From Rhodococcus koreensis (lineage in GTDB: Bacteria > Actinomycetota > Actinomycetes > Mycobacteriales > Mycobacteriaceae): a DNA stretch of 64,000 nucleotides. Numbering within the stretch: the stretch's first letter is position 1; each line of letters begins with the position of its first letter. Under the pieces are notes generated by a model. That model ran no database searches and was not told the origin of the DNA. It worked only from the letters and a program-made list of their open reading frames with translations. This document shows, piece by piece, positions 33,934 to 44,967 of the stretch. Position numbers and translations under genes: made by a program. Location of the stretch: positions 2,604,001-2,668,000 of the forward strand of contig NZ_FNSV01000005.1 of the NCBI RefSeq assembly GCF_900105905.1, read 5' to 3'.

Positions 33934-35511
33934 CTATCCGACCGCTCGGTCTGCACTTTCCCAGTACCGGGAGCGCAGCGCCTTCTTGTCCAGTTTGCCC
34001 AGCGGGGTCAGGGGCAGGGTGTCGACGAAATCGATCGACTTGGGGGCGTGCACCGACCCCTTCGCGGCCCGCACCCGTTCGACGAGTTCGGCGGCCTCCA
34101 CCGTCCGTCCCGCCCGCAGCACCACGCACGCCTTGACGGCCTCGCCCCACTTCTCGTCCGGAACGCCGACCACCGCGACCGAGCCGACGGCGGGGTGCGC
34201 CGAGATGACGTCCTCGATCTCCCGGGGGAACACGTTGAATCCGCCGGTGACGATCATGTCCTTCTTGCGGTCGACGATCGTCATGAAACCGTCCTTGTCC
34301 TTGCGCGCGACGTCGCCCGTGTGCAGCCATCCGCCGCGGAACGCCTCGGCGGTCTCGGCGGGCTTGTTCCAGTACCCCTTCATGACCAGGGGGCCGCGGA
34401 CGCAGATCTCGCCGAGTTCACCCTGCGGGACCTCGTTCAGGTCGTCGTCGAGCAGCGCCACGTTCAGCCAGGGCACGGGGCGTCCGCACGTCGCGAGGCG
34501 GCTGGGGTCGTCCGGCAGGTGCTCCTCCTTCCGCAGCACCGCGATGGTCATTCCGCATTCGGTCTGCCCGTAGAACTGGAAGAAGATCTGGCCGAACTTC
34601 TCGATGCCCTCCTTCAGCCGGGCAGGCGACATCGCCGACGCGCCGTAGAACAGCGTCTGCAGGCTGGACACGTCCCGCTTCGGCAGGTCGGGATGGTCCA
34701 TCAGCAGGTAGATCATGGTGGGGACGAGCATCGTCGCGGAGATCTTGTGCTTCTCGATCGCCTCGAGGACCGCGCCGGGTTCGAACGCGGGCAACACGAT
34801 CAGCGCGCCACCACGCAGCAGGGTGGGAATGAAGAAGGCGGCGCCCGCGTGCGACAGCGGCGTGCAGATGAGGAAGCGCGGCTCGTCGGGCCACTGCCAT
34901 TCGGCCATCTGGATCTGGTTGAGTGTCGCGCCGGACTGGTAGGAGCCGACGACGCCCTTCGGCTTACCGGTCGTGCCGCCGGTGTAGACCATGCTGCTGT
35001 TGTCGTCGGCGGCCACGTCCGCCGCCCGCAGGCGTTGCGGGGTGAACGTCTCGGCGAGCGCCAGGATGTCGGTGCCCACCTCGGACGGCCCCAACGACAA
35101 CACGTTCTCGATCGACTGCGACTGCGCCACCAGTTCGGCGGCGCGCCCCTCGAAGGCGGTGGGATCGAAGATCAGGGTCTGGATCCCGGCGTCGCCGACG
35201 ATGTAGAGGTGGTCGTCGAGCGAGCCCATCGGGTTCAGGGCGCTGGCGCGGCATCCGGAGATCATGGTGGCGCCCATGCTGATGAGCACTTCGGGCCGGT
35301 TCTTGGACAGCATGGCGGTGCTCGTCCCCTTGCCGATCCCGAGCGAAGCCAGTGCCTGCGCAAAGCAACTGATCTGATCGCGCATCTCACCGCCGGTGAG
35401 AACGACGTCGCCGAGGTAGAGCGCCGGCTTGTCGGAATTGCGGTCCAGCGCAGTGATGAGGAGGTCTGCAGCGAAGGCGGGTCGATGCAGATCTGCGAAC
35501 TCGTCGGTCAT
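33934..35511 (-). CDS. Acyl-CoA synthetase (AMP-binding, FadD-like)
   Basis: 525 residues. It activates a carboxylic acid with ATP, then makes the CoA thioester. The P-loop is MVYTGGTTGKPKGVVGSY, with FYGQTECGMTI (A5), GWLHTGDVARKDKDGFMTIV (A7) and DRKKDMIVTGGFNVFPREIE (A8); the acylation lysine is in PLTPLGKLDKKALR. ATG 35511 follows AAGGATC. The frame stays open to 36333, but that part is antisense to cinA. Chain length not predictable. The 174-bp gap upstream holds AAACCTGTTCC (35614-35624), resembling a TetR half-site pair, a weak hint only. Confidence 0.94.
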   Translation of the reverse strand: MTDEFADLHRPAFAADLLITALDRNSDKPALYLGDVVLTGGEMRDQISCFAQALASLGIGKGTSTAMLSKNRPEVLISMGATMISGCRASALNPMGSLDDHLYIVGDAGIQTLIFDPTAFEGRAAELVAQSQSIENVLSLGPSEVGTDILALAETFTPQRLRAADVAADDNSSMVYTGGTTGKPKGVVGSYQSGATLNQIQMAEWQWPDEPRFLICTPLSHAGAAFFIPTLLRGGALIVLPAFEPGAVLEAIEKHKISATMLVPTMIYLLMDHPDLPKRDVSSLQTLFYGASAMSPARLKEGIEKFGQIFFQFYGQTECGMTIAVLRKEEHLPDDPSRLATCGRPVPWLNVALLDDDLNEVPQGELGEICVRGPLVMKGYWNKPAETAEAFRGGWLHTGDVARKDKDGFMTIVDRKKDMIVTGGFNVFPREIEDVISAHPAVGSVAVVGVPDEKWGEAVKACVVLRAGRTVEAAELVERVRAAKGSVHAPKSIDFVDTLPLTPLGKLDKKALRSRYWESADRAVG

Positions 35512-35685
35512 CTGTGATCCTTCTACTCCCGCGAGGCCGGGGTGCGTCGTCCGGCGGCCTGGATTTTCTGTGTCCTGGGTCACCGACACCCTAACCGGAA
35601 ACCGGCAAAACTGAAACCTGTTCCACTCCTGTTGCGGGTGCCGACCGCCCCACCCGGCGGGGGCACGTCCGATAACGTGAGGTCC

Positions 35686-36180
35686 ATGACTCCGCAGGAT
35701 CGGGTTGCCGAACGGATCTCGACGGCGGCCCGGAGCGCGCGCGTCTTCCTCGCGACGGCGGAATCCCTCACCGGCGGGCAGATCTCGTGCCTTCTCGGCG
35801 CCGCACCCGCGTCCTCCGACTGGTACCGGGGCAGCGTGGTCGCCTATTCCAGCGAGGTGAAACACCGGGTGCTGAAGGTGCCGGAGGGTCCCGTCGTCAG
35901 CGAGGCCAGCGCCCGCGCGATGGCGGGGGCGGTCGCGGAACTGCTCGGAGCCGACGTCGCCGTCGCGGTGACCGGCGCGGGCGGCCCCGACCCCCAGGAC
36001 GGGCAACCGCCGGGCACCGTCTGGTTCGGGCTCTTCGCCCACGGCCGCATCGACACCGAGATGCGACACTTCGACGGCGAACCGCAGGACGTCGTGACCG
36101 CCACGACCGAACACGCACTGGGCCTGCTCGAGCAGGCGCTGGCCTCGGTGCCCGGCCGCGTGCCTCCGCCCGTCGCGTAA
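35686..36180 (+). CDS. CinA C-terminal-type nicotinamide-nucleotide amidase
   Basis: 164 residues, the stand-alone PncC form of CinA. It hydrolyses nicotinamide mononucleotide to nicotinate mononucleotide in NAD recycling. Motifs are FLATAESLTGGQISCLLGAA, YRGSVVAYSSEVKHRVLKVP and AVTGAGGPDPQDGQPPGTVW. ATG 35686 has GTGAGG upstream. A divergent acyl-CoA synthetase lies on one side and the ChaB-like gene on the other. Confidence 0.92.
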   Translation: MTPQDRVAERISTAARSARVFLATAESLTGGQISCLLGAAPASSDWYRGSVVAYSSEVKHRVLKVPEGPVVSEASARAMAGAVAELLGADVAVAVTGAGGPDPQDGQPPGTVWFGLFAHGRIDTEMRHFDGEPQDVVTATTEHALGLLEQALASVPGRVPPPVA

Positions 36181-36238
36181 ATCTCCGGGAGCCGGGTAAT
36201 CGTCCGCGAGGGCACCGCCACACCCGAGGAGGATTTCC

Positions 36239-36646
36239 GTGCCGAAGACCACCGAGAGCGGCAAGCCGAAGAAGAGCGAACTCCCCGAGACCCTGAAGAA
36301 GTCGTCCGACAAGGCGCAGCGCACGTTCACCAAGGTCTACGACTCCGCGATGGACCAGTACGGGGACGAGGAACGAGCGCATCGCGTCGCGTTCGACGCA
36401 CTCAAACACAGCTACGAGAAGGTCGGCGACCACTGGGAGGCCAAGGCCGAGAAGGGCCCCTCCGACGAACGTGCGGAGAGCGGCGGCCTGAACCCGTCCG
36501 GCGAGACCGCCGAGGGCGTCGACGCCAACGCGAGCAAGGAGCACCTGATGCACCTCGCGCAGCGACTCGACATCCACGGCCGCTCGACCATGACCAAGGA
36601 CGAACTCGTCGAGGCCCTCGTGAAGGCGAACCGGAGAGCGCGATGA
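36239..36646 (+). CDS. ChaB-like and Rho-N-like small protein
   Basis: 135 residues. The first 65 residues match ChaB (LPETLKKSSDKAQRTFTKVY, DSAMDQYGDEERAHRVAFDA). The last 40 form a Rho-N/SAP-like helix pair (SKEHLMHLAQRLDIHGRSTM, TKDELVEALVKANRRAR) that may touch nucleic acid. Start is GTG 36239 after GAGGAGG. The stop overlaps the alcohol dehydrogenase start by 4 bp, so they share a transcript. A role in stress or ion handling is only guessed from the ChaB name. Confidence 0.85.
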   Translation: MPKTTESGKPKKSELPETLKKSSDKAQRTFTKVYDSAMDQYGDEERAHRVAFDALKHSYEKVGDHWEAKAEKGPSDERAESGGLNPSGETAEGVDANASKEHLMHLAQRLDIHGRSTMTKDELVEALVKANRRAR

Positions 36647-37824
36647 AAGCCGTCACCTGGCAGGGCAGGCGGAAGGTCAGCGTCGACACCGTGCCCGACC
36701 CGGTGATCGAACAGAAGACGGACGCGATCGTCGAGATCACCACCACCAACATCTGCGGTTCCGACCTGCACCTGTACGAGGTGCTCGGCGCGTTCATGAG
36801 CGAGGGCGACATCCTCGGGCACGAGCCGATGGGCATCGTCCGCGAGGTGGGGTCCGAGGTGACCGACGTGAAGGTCGGTGACCGGGTGGTCATCCCGTTC
36901 CAGATATCCTGCGGCAGTTGCCACATGTGCGACCGGAAACTGTTCACCCAGTGCGAGGTCACGCAGATCCGGGACGAGGGCATGGGTGCCGCACTGTTCG
37001 GGTACTCGAAGCTGTACGGGAGCGTCCCCGGCGGCCAGGCCCAGTATCTCCGGGTGCCGCACGTGAAGAACACCCACATCAAGGTCCCGGAGGGCCCACC
37101 GGACTCGCGGTTCGTGTACCTGTCCGACGTGCTGCCGACGGCATGGCAGGCCGTCGAATACGCGAACGTGCCCGAGGGCGGCTCCGTCGTCGTTCTCGGG
37201 CTGGGACCGATCGGCGACATGGCGGCACGCATCGCCGCGCACAAGGGTTTTCGTGTCATCGGCGTGGACCTCGTGCCCGAGCGGCTCGCCCGCGCGAAGG
37301 CGCGGCAGATCGAGACGGTCGACCTGAACGACGCCGGGAGCGAACTCGGCGGCGTGATCCGCGACATGACCCACGGCCGCGGTCCAGATTCCGTCATCGA
37401 CGCCGTCGGCATGGAGGCGCACGGCTCCCCCACCGCGAAACTCCTGCAACAGGTCACCTCGTTCCTTCCCGACGCCGTCGCGGCCCGGCTGATGTCGACG
37501 GCGGGAATCGACCGCCTGCACGCCCTGTACTCGGCCATCGACATCGTGCGGCGCGGCGGCACCATCTCGCTCAGCGGGGTGTACGGCGGGATGGCCGACC
37601 CGATCCCGATGCTCACGTTGTTCGACAAGCAGATTCAGCTGCACATGGGGCAGGCCAACGTCAAGCGGTGGGCCCCGGAGATCCTGCCGCTACTCACCGA
37701 CGCCGACCCTCTGGGTGTGGACACGTTCGCCACTCACGAACTGCCCCTGGACCACGCACCGCACGCGTACGAGATCTTCCAGAAGAAGCAGGACGGCGCG
37801 GTGAAGATCCTCCTGAAGCCGTAA
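36643..37824 (+). CDS. Zinc-dependent alcohol dehydrogenase, formaldehyde-dehydrogenase-like
   Basis: 393 residues, medium-chain dehydrogenase. The catalytic zinc region is NICGSDLHLYE and GHEPMGIVREVG. Structural zinc is held by CGSCHMCDRKLFTQC. NAD binding is at VVVLGLGPIGDMAARIAAHK. The long insert and FVYLSDVLPTAWQAVEYANV fit the glutathione-independent formaldehyde dehydrogenase subgroup. It overlaps the ChaB-like gene by ATGA. Substrate uncertain; a small aldehyde or alcohol is likely. Confidence 0.92.
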   Translation: MKAVTWQGRRKVSVDTVPDPVIEQKTDAIVEITTTNICGSDLHLYEVLGAFMSEGDILGHEPMGIVREVGSEVTDVKVGDRVVIPFQISCGSCHMCDRKLFTQCEVTQIRDEGMGAALFGYSKLYGSVPGGQAQYLRVPHVKNTHIKVPEGPPDSRFVYLSDVLPTAWQAVEYANVPEGGSVVVLGLGPIGDMAARIAAHKGFRVIGVDLVPERLARAKARQIETVDLNDAGSELGGVIRDMTHGRGPDSVIDAVGMEAHGSPTAKLLQQVTSFLPDAVAARLMSTAGIDRLHALYSAIDIVRRGGTISLSGVYGGMADPIPMLTLFDKQIQLHMGQANVKRWAPEILPLLTDADPLGVDTFATHELPLDHAPHAYEIFQKKQDGAVKILLKP

Positions 37825-37924
37825 CACCTTCTCGTCGAAAGGAATTGCCCAGCGTTCTGCGCGAAGATCGTCGAGGAATTCGCCGAGGGCCGCCACCCGC
37901 AGTGAACTCGGCGGGGCGTCATCG

Positions 37925-39109
37925 TCAGGGATCCGGGACCGTCACCACCACCCGGGTACCCGATCCGGGCGAGGACGTGACGTCGAAGGTGCCGCCGAGA
38001 CTCTCGACCCGCACGATGTGCGACGCCAGTCCGATGTGTCCCTGCGCCACCCGTTCCGGGACGACGGCGGGATCGAATCCGGTGCCGTCGTCGGCGACCG
38101 TCAACGTGGTCTGCCCGCCGGCGCGGGTGAGTGCGAGTTCGACCTTCGTGGCACCGGCGTGTTTGGTGACGTTGGTGAGCAGTTCCCGCGCCACCCGGTA
38201 GAGCAGCTCCTGACAGTCGGGGTGACCGACGTCGTCGAGGCTCACCGACATCTCGATCTCACCGCGCCGGGAGAACAGGTCCGCGAGTTCCCGCAGCGCC
38301 GCGGTCAGGCCCAGCTGCGCGAGTACCTGCGGATGCAGGGTGGTGACGGTCGAACGCAGTTGCGCCGCGGTCTCGCGGAGCGCGGATTCGGCGGCGTCGA
38401 GCTGCGCGTCCGGGTGCCGCTCCAGCGCCTCCTCCACGTCCAGCCGCGCCGCGAGAACATTCTGCAGGGGCCCGTCGTGGAGGTGCTCGGCGAGTTGCCG
38501 CCGCTCACGCTCCTCGGCGCCCATCGATTCCGCGATCAGCTGCCTGCGCACATCCATCAGCGAGATGACCGTCGCGGAACGCCGCACCAGCACGTACGAC
38601 AACGCCGTCGTCGCGGCCGCGAGCCACAACAGGAAACCGAAGTAGAGGTACACCTCGTCGGGGAACCCCACGAGGTCGTCGCGTTTCGAGTAGACGATCC
38701 ACACCACCTGGTACCCGATGGCCGTGCAGACCCCGACGATCGCCGTCAGCCGCGGCCGGTACTGGAACGCCACCGAGATCGGGAGCAGGAAGAACACCGG
38801 CAGCAGCACCGACGTCGCGCCGCCCGACGCGATGCACAACGCCACCACCGCGGAGACGTCCGCGGCGGTGGACACCCAGCCCGCCCACGGTCCGACGTCC
38901 CGGACGAGGACGAAGATCAGCCAGCCGGCCGCGAGCAGCGCATATCCGATCAGCAGCCCCGCGAACACGTCGGGCTGCCAGTGCGTCACGCTGATCACCG
39001 GCCCGAGCAGCGCCATCAGCCCGATCAGCGGTAACCGGAGAATGGCGGTCACCCGGACCGCCTCGGTGGTGTAGCGGCGGACTACGCGACTCTGCGACGT
39101 CTCGCGCAC
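37925..39109 (-). CDS. Sensor histidine kinase (HisKA_3 type)
   Basis: 394 residues. Several membrane helices occupy about 25-170 (LPLIGLMALLGPVISVTHWQ and on). The phosphorylated His is in RRQLAEHLHDGPLQNVLAAR, and the ATP domain has ELLTNVTKHAGATKVELALT and DDGTGFD. No large outer domain, so it likely senses within or near the membrane. GTG 39109 starts 1 nt after the response regulator stop. The signal is unknown. Confidence 0.94.
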   Translation of the reverse strand: MRETSQSRVVRRYTTEAVRVTAILRLPLIGLMALLGPVISVTHWQPDVFAGLLIGYALLAAGWLIFVLVRDVGPWAGWVSTAADVSAVVALCIASGGATSVLLPVFFLLPISVAFQYRPRLTAIVGVCTAIGYQVVWIVYSKRDDLVGFPDEVYLYFGFLLWLAAATTALSYVLVRRSATVISLMDVRRQLIAESMGAEERERRQLAEHLHDGPLQNVLAARLDVEEALERHPDAQLDAAESALRETAAQLRSTVTTLHPQVLAQLGLTAALRELADLFSRRGEIEMSVSLDDVGHPDCQELLYRVARELLTNVTKHAGATKVELALTRAGGQTTLTVADDGTGFDPAVVPERVAQGHIGLASHIVRVESLGGTFDVTSSPGSGTRVVVTVPDP

Positions 39110-39110
39110 G

Positions 39111-39746
39111 TCACTCCAGCAAACCGCGTCGCATCGCCTCGGCCACGGCGGCCGCGCGGTCGCTCACCCCGAGTTTCTCGTACAGCCGCTGGACGTGGGT
39201 CTTGACCGTCGACGGCGCCAGGTACAGCTCGCCGGCGATCGTCGGGATGCTCTGGCCGCGCGCGATGAGCGCCAGCACCTCCTTCTCCCGGCCGCTCAGC
39301 ACCGGCCCGACCGGTTCGCTGCGGCGCCGCACCTCGCCGGCCAGCCCGACGGCGAGGGAGGCGGGCAGGACGTCGCGTCCCTGAGCGCAGTCGAGGACGG
39401 CCTTCACGATCTCCGCCCGCGTCGACTCCTTCGGCAGGAATCCCGCCGCCCCCTCCTGCAACGCGTGGTAGACGATCGCGGACTCGTCGTGCGCCGACAA
39501 CAGCAGCACACGGGTGGCGAGTTCGGCACGCCGCACGGCCGCCGCCACCTGCGAACCGTCCAGTTCCGGCATCCGGTAGTCGAGGAGCGCGACGTCGGGG
39601 GCGAGTTCGCGGATCAGGGCGAGCGCCGCCGCACCGTCGTCCGCCTCACCGACCACCTCGATATCGCCGCTCGCGAGGAGGGCACGGACGACACCGTCCC
39701 GGAAGATCGGGTGGTCGTCGCCCACCACGACCCGCACGGCGGTCAC
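39111..39746 (-). CDS. LuxR/NarL-family response regulator
   Basis: 211 residues. Receiver domain: acidic pair in VVGDDHPIF, phospho-acceptor Asp in VALLDYRMPELDG and Lys in FLPKES. DNA-binding domain: LSGREKEVLALIARGQSIPT then STVKTHVQRLYEKLGV. GTG 39746 gives the usual N-terminus (TAVRVVVGDD); GTG 39791 is possible. It works with the kinase that starts 1 nt downstream. Targets unknown; the divergent secreted-protein gene is one candidate. Confidence 0.94.
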   Translation of the reverse strand: MTAVRVVVGDDHPIFRDGVVRALLASGDIEVVGEADDGAAALALIRELAPDVALLDYRMPELDGSQVAAAVRRAELATRVLLLSAHDESAIVYHALQEGAAGFLPKESTRAEIVKAVLDCAQGRDVLPASLAVGLAGEVRRRSEPVGPVLSGREKEVLALIARGQSIPTIAGELYLAPSTVKTHVQRLYEKLGVSDRAAAVAEAMRRGLLE

Positions 39747-40009
39747 GGCGCGGTCCGATCCGTGTCGACTCCGGCGAAGTCCATTGCTCACTTTCTCACG
39801 AGAGCAGGCCCGCGCGGAGCACTTCGCGGCGCCGGTGTCCCCCGATCGGGGGACACCGGATTCATCCCGCCCTCGGTCCTGTCGGTGGACAGACTGCGGC
39901 GCGCATTCGCGACATAGTTGGTGCACACCGGAAAACGGGGAGATCGGAAAACGAAACCCCCACGGCCCCAGACGTTCCCCCTCAGAGCCACCACTCAGGA
40001 GAAGCCATC

Positions 40010-40486
40010 ATGCGCACCAACGCCCGCCGCCGCGTCGCCCTCTTCATCGCACTGCCCGCCACCGCACTGGCCGTCACCGGATTCGCCGTCGCGGCCGCCG
40101 GAGTCGCCACCGCAGGCACGATGCCGACGTCGGGACCGACGATCGCGATGACGATCAGCAACGACACCGACCTGCCGATGGTCCTCGCCGGATCGTCGAA
40201 CCCGTACGGGCAGTGGATGCAGGCGCCGTCGGACTACCTCGCCCCGCACAGCAGCCAGATCGTGAAGGCATACTCCAACGACCCGAACGGCGTCGAGGTG
40301 GACGCCACCTACGCGCTGCCCGGTGGCGCCCAGGCCGTGTTCCGCGCCGACAACTACAACAACATGACCGACGTGGACGGGACCCGCATCGACGGCAACT
40401 TCGGCCACGGCTACGGCATCAGCAGCTGGATCGACTCGGGCTACCCGAACATGAACGCCGGCTACCACCTGTACGGACAGCCCTGA
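40010..40486 (+). CDS. Secreted protein, possibly aegerolysin-like
   Basis: 158 residues. Signal peptide (RRRVALFIALPATALAVTGF, AVAAAG). The mature domain TIAMTISNDTDLPMVLAGSS to GYHLYGQP is rich in beta strands, with no cysteines. The layout (small, N-terminal ISNDT, Gly/Asn-rich turns) resembles aegerolysin-type or crystal-toxin-like folds; this is tentative. It diverges from the two-component system across 263 bp in which I see no firm operator. Confidence 0.72.
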   Translation: MRTNARRRVALFIALPATALAVTGFAVAAAGVATAGTMPTSGPTIAMTISNDTDLPMVLAGSSNPYGQWMQAPSDYLAPHSSQIVKAYSNDPNGVEVDATYALPGGAQAVFRADNYNNMTDVDGTRIDGNFGHGYGISSWIDSGYPNMNAGYHLYGQP

Positions 40487-40533
40487 TCGACGACCACAAC
40501 CATCCACCGAACACTCGCCGAAAGACCGAGACC

Positions 40534-40680
40534 ATGATCATGCACGTCACCCCCACCCCCACACCCACCGTCTCCAAGGCACTGTGGAGCACCGAGGAGA
40601 TCAAGGCACGACTCGAGCAGATGGACATTCCACGCTCACACACCCGCCGCGGGCCCCGCTGGGGCAGCCGCGACCGATAA
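40534..40680 (+). CDS. 48-residue small protein
   Basis: It starts at ATG 40534 after GAAAGACC and ends just before a perfect 17-bp terminator hairpin. A TPTPTPTVSK start leads to a helical WSTEEIKARLEQMDIP and a basic RRGPRWGSRDR tail. It lies 47 nt after the secreted protein on the same strand. No family known. The ribosome site and terminator support a real gene. Confidence 0.6.
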   Translation: MIMHVTPTPTPTVSKALWSTEEIKARLEQMDIPRSHTRRGPRWGSRDR

Positions 40681-40711
40681 GCCGGGGGCCGCGGGCCGGG
40701 GGCCGGGGGCA

Positions 40712-40754
40712 CGATGTCGCACTGATCCACTCCGACAGGATCAGTGCGACATCG
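40712..40754. terminator. Perfect 17-bp hairpin terminator
   Basis: Arms CGATGTCGCACTGATCC (40712-40728) and its exact reverse complement (40738-40754), 9-nt loop. It separates the convergent 48-residue gene from hspR and can stop transcription from both sides, closing the chaperone operon. Confidence 0.9.
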
Positions 40755-40782
40755 GTTCCGGTTCACACGGCGGAACGCCCGG

Positions 40783-41190
40783 TCAGCGCTGGTGCCGCGG
40801 CTTCCACACGACGAGCGCGTTGCTCCGCGGAATCGGCACGAGGTCGCGCCGGTAGCCGGCGTGGACCTTCGAGATCTCCTCCGCCAGCTCGCGAACCCGG
40901 TGCTGCAGAGCCTCCACCTGGTTGGTGAGTTCGATGATCCGCTTGATCCCGGCGAGATTGACACCCTCGTCCTGGGAGAGGCGCTGCACCTCGCGGAGCA
41001 ACGCCACATCCCGCGGCGAGTAGCGTCGCCCGCCACCGGATGTGCGGTGCGGGGTGACGAGCCCGAGCCGGTCGTAGTTGCGCAATGTCTGGGCGTGCAT
41101 GCCCGCGAGTTCCGCGGCCACCGAGATCACGAAGATCTGGGCATCCGGATCAACGGCGGTTTCGCGTGGATCCCCGGTCGTGTCGCTCAT
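40783..41190 (-). CDS. hspR: HspR heat-shock repressor (MerR type)
   Basis: 135 residues. The MerR-like winged helix is FVISVAAELAGMHAQTLRNY, DRLGLVTPHRTSGGGRRYSP. The following helix (VNLAGIKRIIELTNQVEALQ) makes dimers. HspR binds HAIR sites with DnaK as co-repressor, shutting off its own operon and clpB. HAIR sites are present before both here. ATG 41190 overlaps the dnaJ stop by 1 nt; an ATG five codons upstream is less likely. Confidence 0.96.
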   Translation of the reverse strand: MSDTTGDPRETAVDPDAQIFVISVAAELAGMHAQTLRNYDRLGLVTPHRTSGGGRRYSPRDVALLREVQRLSQDEGVNLAGIKRIIELTNQVEALQHRVRELAEEISKVHAGYRRDLVPIPRSNALVVWKPRHQR

Positions 41191-42377
41191 CAGGCACCAG
41201 CCCACCCGGCCCTCGGATCGAATCCGCTGGCCTTCTCTGCTTCCAGATAGGTCTTCAGTGCTTCGGTGGCCGGGTCGTCGAGCTTCTGCGGAACCGCGAC
41301 CTTGACCGTGACCAGCAGGTCACCGGCGCCACCGGCACGCTTGGGGACTCCCCGACCGCGTACGCGCAGGATCCGGCCGTCGGCCGTGCCCGCCGGAATC
41401 TTCACACCGACCCGACCCTCCAAGGTGGGGACGGAGACGGTGGTTCCGAGCACGAGCTCACCGTAACTGACGGGGACGACGAGGGTGAGGTCGTCGCCGT
41501 TGCGGCCGAACACCTTGTCGGGACGCACCCGGACCGTCACGAACAGGTCGCCGGACGGCGCGCCGCGCAGGCCCGCCTCGCCCTGGCCTGCCAGCCGGAT
41601 CTTCTGTCCGTCACTGACACCCGCGGGGACGCGGACGGTGATGGTGCGGGTCCGGTTGGTGACGCCGTTGCCGTGGCACACCTCGCACGGCGAGTCGATG
41701 ATGGATCCGGTGCCGCGGCAGTCGTCGCACGGCTCACTGAACCCGAACGCGCCCTGGTTGCGGCTGACGATCCCGGTCCCGTTGCAGCGCGGGCAGACTC
41801 GCGGGCTGGTGCCCGGCTTGGCGCCGCTGCCGTGGCAGGTGGTGCACGGCGACGGGCTGGTCAGCCGCAGCGGAACCGTTACACCCAGCGTGGCCTCGCG
41901 GAATTCGAGGGTCGTCTCCGTCTCGACGTCGCTGCCCCGGCGGGGACGGTTGGTGGTGCGGGTCGCTCCGCCACCGGCGCCGGCGCCCCGATTGAACAGG
42001 CCGCCGAAGATGTCGCCGAGGCCGCCGTCACCGGCCGCCGCGCCGCCGCCGCCGAACAGGTCGTTGATGTCGAATCCGCCCTGGCCGAAACCGCCGGCTC
42101 CGGGGTTGAATCCGCCGCCGCCCCGACCGAAGCCGCCGCTCGCGAACAGCCGACGGGCCTCGTCGTATTCCTTGCGCTTGGCCGGATCGGACAGCACGGC
42201 GTGTGCTTCGCTGACGGACTTGAAACGCTCCTCGGCCTTCGTGTCGCCGGGGTTCGCGTCGGGGTGCAGGTCGCGGGCGAGCTTGCGGTACGCCTTCTTG
42301 ATCTCGTCCGCGGATGCGTTGGACGAGACGCCCAGCTCCTTGTAGAAGTCCTTTTCGATCCACTCCCGCTGGCTCAC
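41190..42377 (-). CDS. dnaJ: Chaperone DnaJ (DnaJ1 type)
   Basis: 395 residues. J domain with HPD ([13 protein letters not shown]), Gly/Phe-rich region (about 80-135), four CxxCxGxG zinc motifs ([32 protein letters not shown]) and the C-terminal substrate domain. It stimulates DnaK ATPase. GTG 42377 with GGAGGAG upstream is chosen; 29 codons further upstream have an atypical Lys/Arg/Ser-rich sequence. Its place in the dnaK-grpE-dnaJ-hspR operon fits the DnaJ1 type. Confidence 0.97.
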   Translation of the reverse strand: MSQREWIEKDFYKELGVSSNASADEIKKAYRKLARDLHPDANPGDTKAEERFKSVSEAHAVLSDPAKRKEYDEARRLFASGGFGRGGGGFNPGAGGFGQGGFDINDLFGGGGAAAGDGGLGDIFGGLFNRGAGAGGGATRTTNRPRRGSDVETETTLEFREATLGVTVPLRLTSPSPCTTCHGSGAKPGTSPRVCPRCNGTGIVSRNQGAFGFSEPCDDCRGTGSIIDSPCEVCHGNGVTNRTRTITVRVPAGVSDGQKIRLAGQGEAGLRGAPSGDLFVTVRVRPDKVFGRNGDDLTLVVPVSYGELVLGTTVSVPTLEGRVGVKIPAGTADGRILRVRGRGVPKRAGGAGDLLVTVKVAVPQKLDDPATEALKTYLEAEKASGFDPRAGWAGA

Positions 42378-42405
42378 TGGGCGTCTCCTCCTCTCGCTCT
42401 TACTC

Positions 42406-43052
42406 TTACTCTTGTTCCGACGCGGCGGGCTTCGCCGCCCCGTCGGGGGTGTTCGCGTCGGCATCGCCGGCGCGGTCGATCACAGCTACCATCGCATGCC
42501 GCAGGACGCGATCACCGAATTTGTAGCCCTTTCGCATCACCGTGCCGAGAACGGGGTCGTGACCCTCGCCCTCGTGCTGCACTGCCTCGTGCAGCGCCGG
42601 GTCGAATGCGTCGCCCTCGGCACCGAACTCGCTCAGACCGAGCGAGGTGAGGGTGCCGGTGAGCTTGTCCGCCACACCCTTCAGCGGCCCCGAGTCGAGG
42701 TCGCCGTGGCTGCGGGCGCGGTCGAGGTCGTCCAGCACCGCGATGAGCTCACCGACGACGGACGCTTTCGCGTTCGCGATGTCGGCCTGCTTGTCGCGCT
42801 GGACGCGGCGACGGTAGTTCGCGTACTCCGCCTGCAGTCGCTGCAGGTCGGCGGTGCGCTCCGCCAACTCGTCCGTCTCCGGTGCCGCCGTCTCCGACAG
42901 GGCCCCTTCGTCCACCGAGCCGGGCTGCGGAGCGGCAGCGGCGCCCGCGAGGGGCTCCACTACCGGTTCCGCGTCCCGTGTGAGACCGGTCTCGGGGTCG
43001 ATCTTCCGCTTGTCCACGAAAGTGACCGGTTCCTGCTCGGTGTTGTCGGACG

Positions 43053-43056
<4 letters not shown>
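42406..43056 (-). CDS. grpE: Nucleotide exchange factor GrpE
   Basis: 216 residues. The long helix with [20 protein letters not shown] and the core [20 protein letters not shown] are followed by [20 protein letters not shown], the GrpE beta domain. The first ~50 and last ~20 residues are disordered and acidic or Ala-rich. It releases ADP from DnaK. Start overlaps the dnaK stop by ATGA. dnaJ follows after 28 nt. Confidence 0.97.
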
Positions 43057-44897
<1,841 letters not shown>

Positions 44898-44937
44898 AGT
44901 GTTCCTCACTTTCGTTTTGCAGTCCTGTGGGCAGGTT

Positions 44938-44951
44938 GTTCAGTACTGAAC
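44938..44951. promoter_or_regulatory. Palindrome in the dnaK leader
   Basis: GTTCAGTACTGAAC, a perfect 14-bp palindrome 41-54 bp upstream of the dnaK start, inside the predicted leader RNA. It could be a further operator or an RNA hairpin; function unknown. Confidence 0.5.
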
Positions 44952-44967
44952 TGCGATGTTGGCGCTT

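Noticed and set aside
35512..36333. Upstream extension of the acyl-CoA synthetase
   Set aside because: Antisense to cinA; true N-terminus MTDEFADLHRP at 35511 has a ribosome site.
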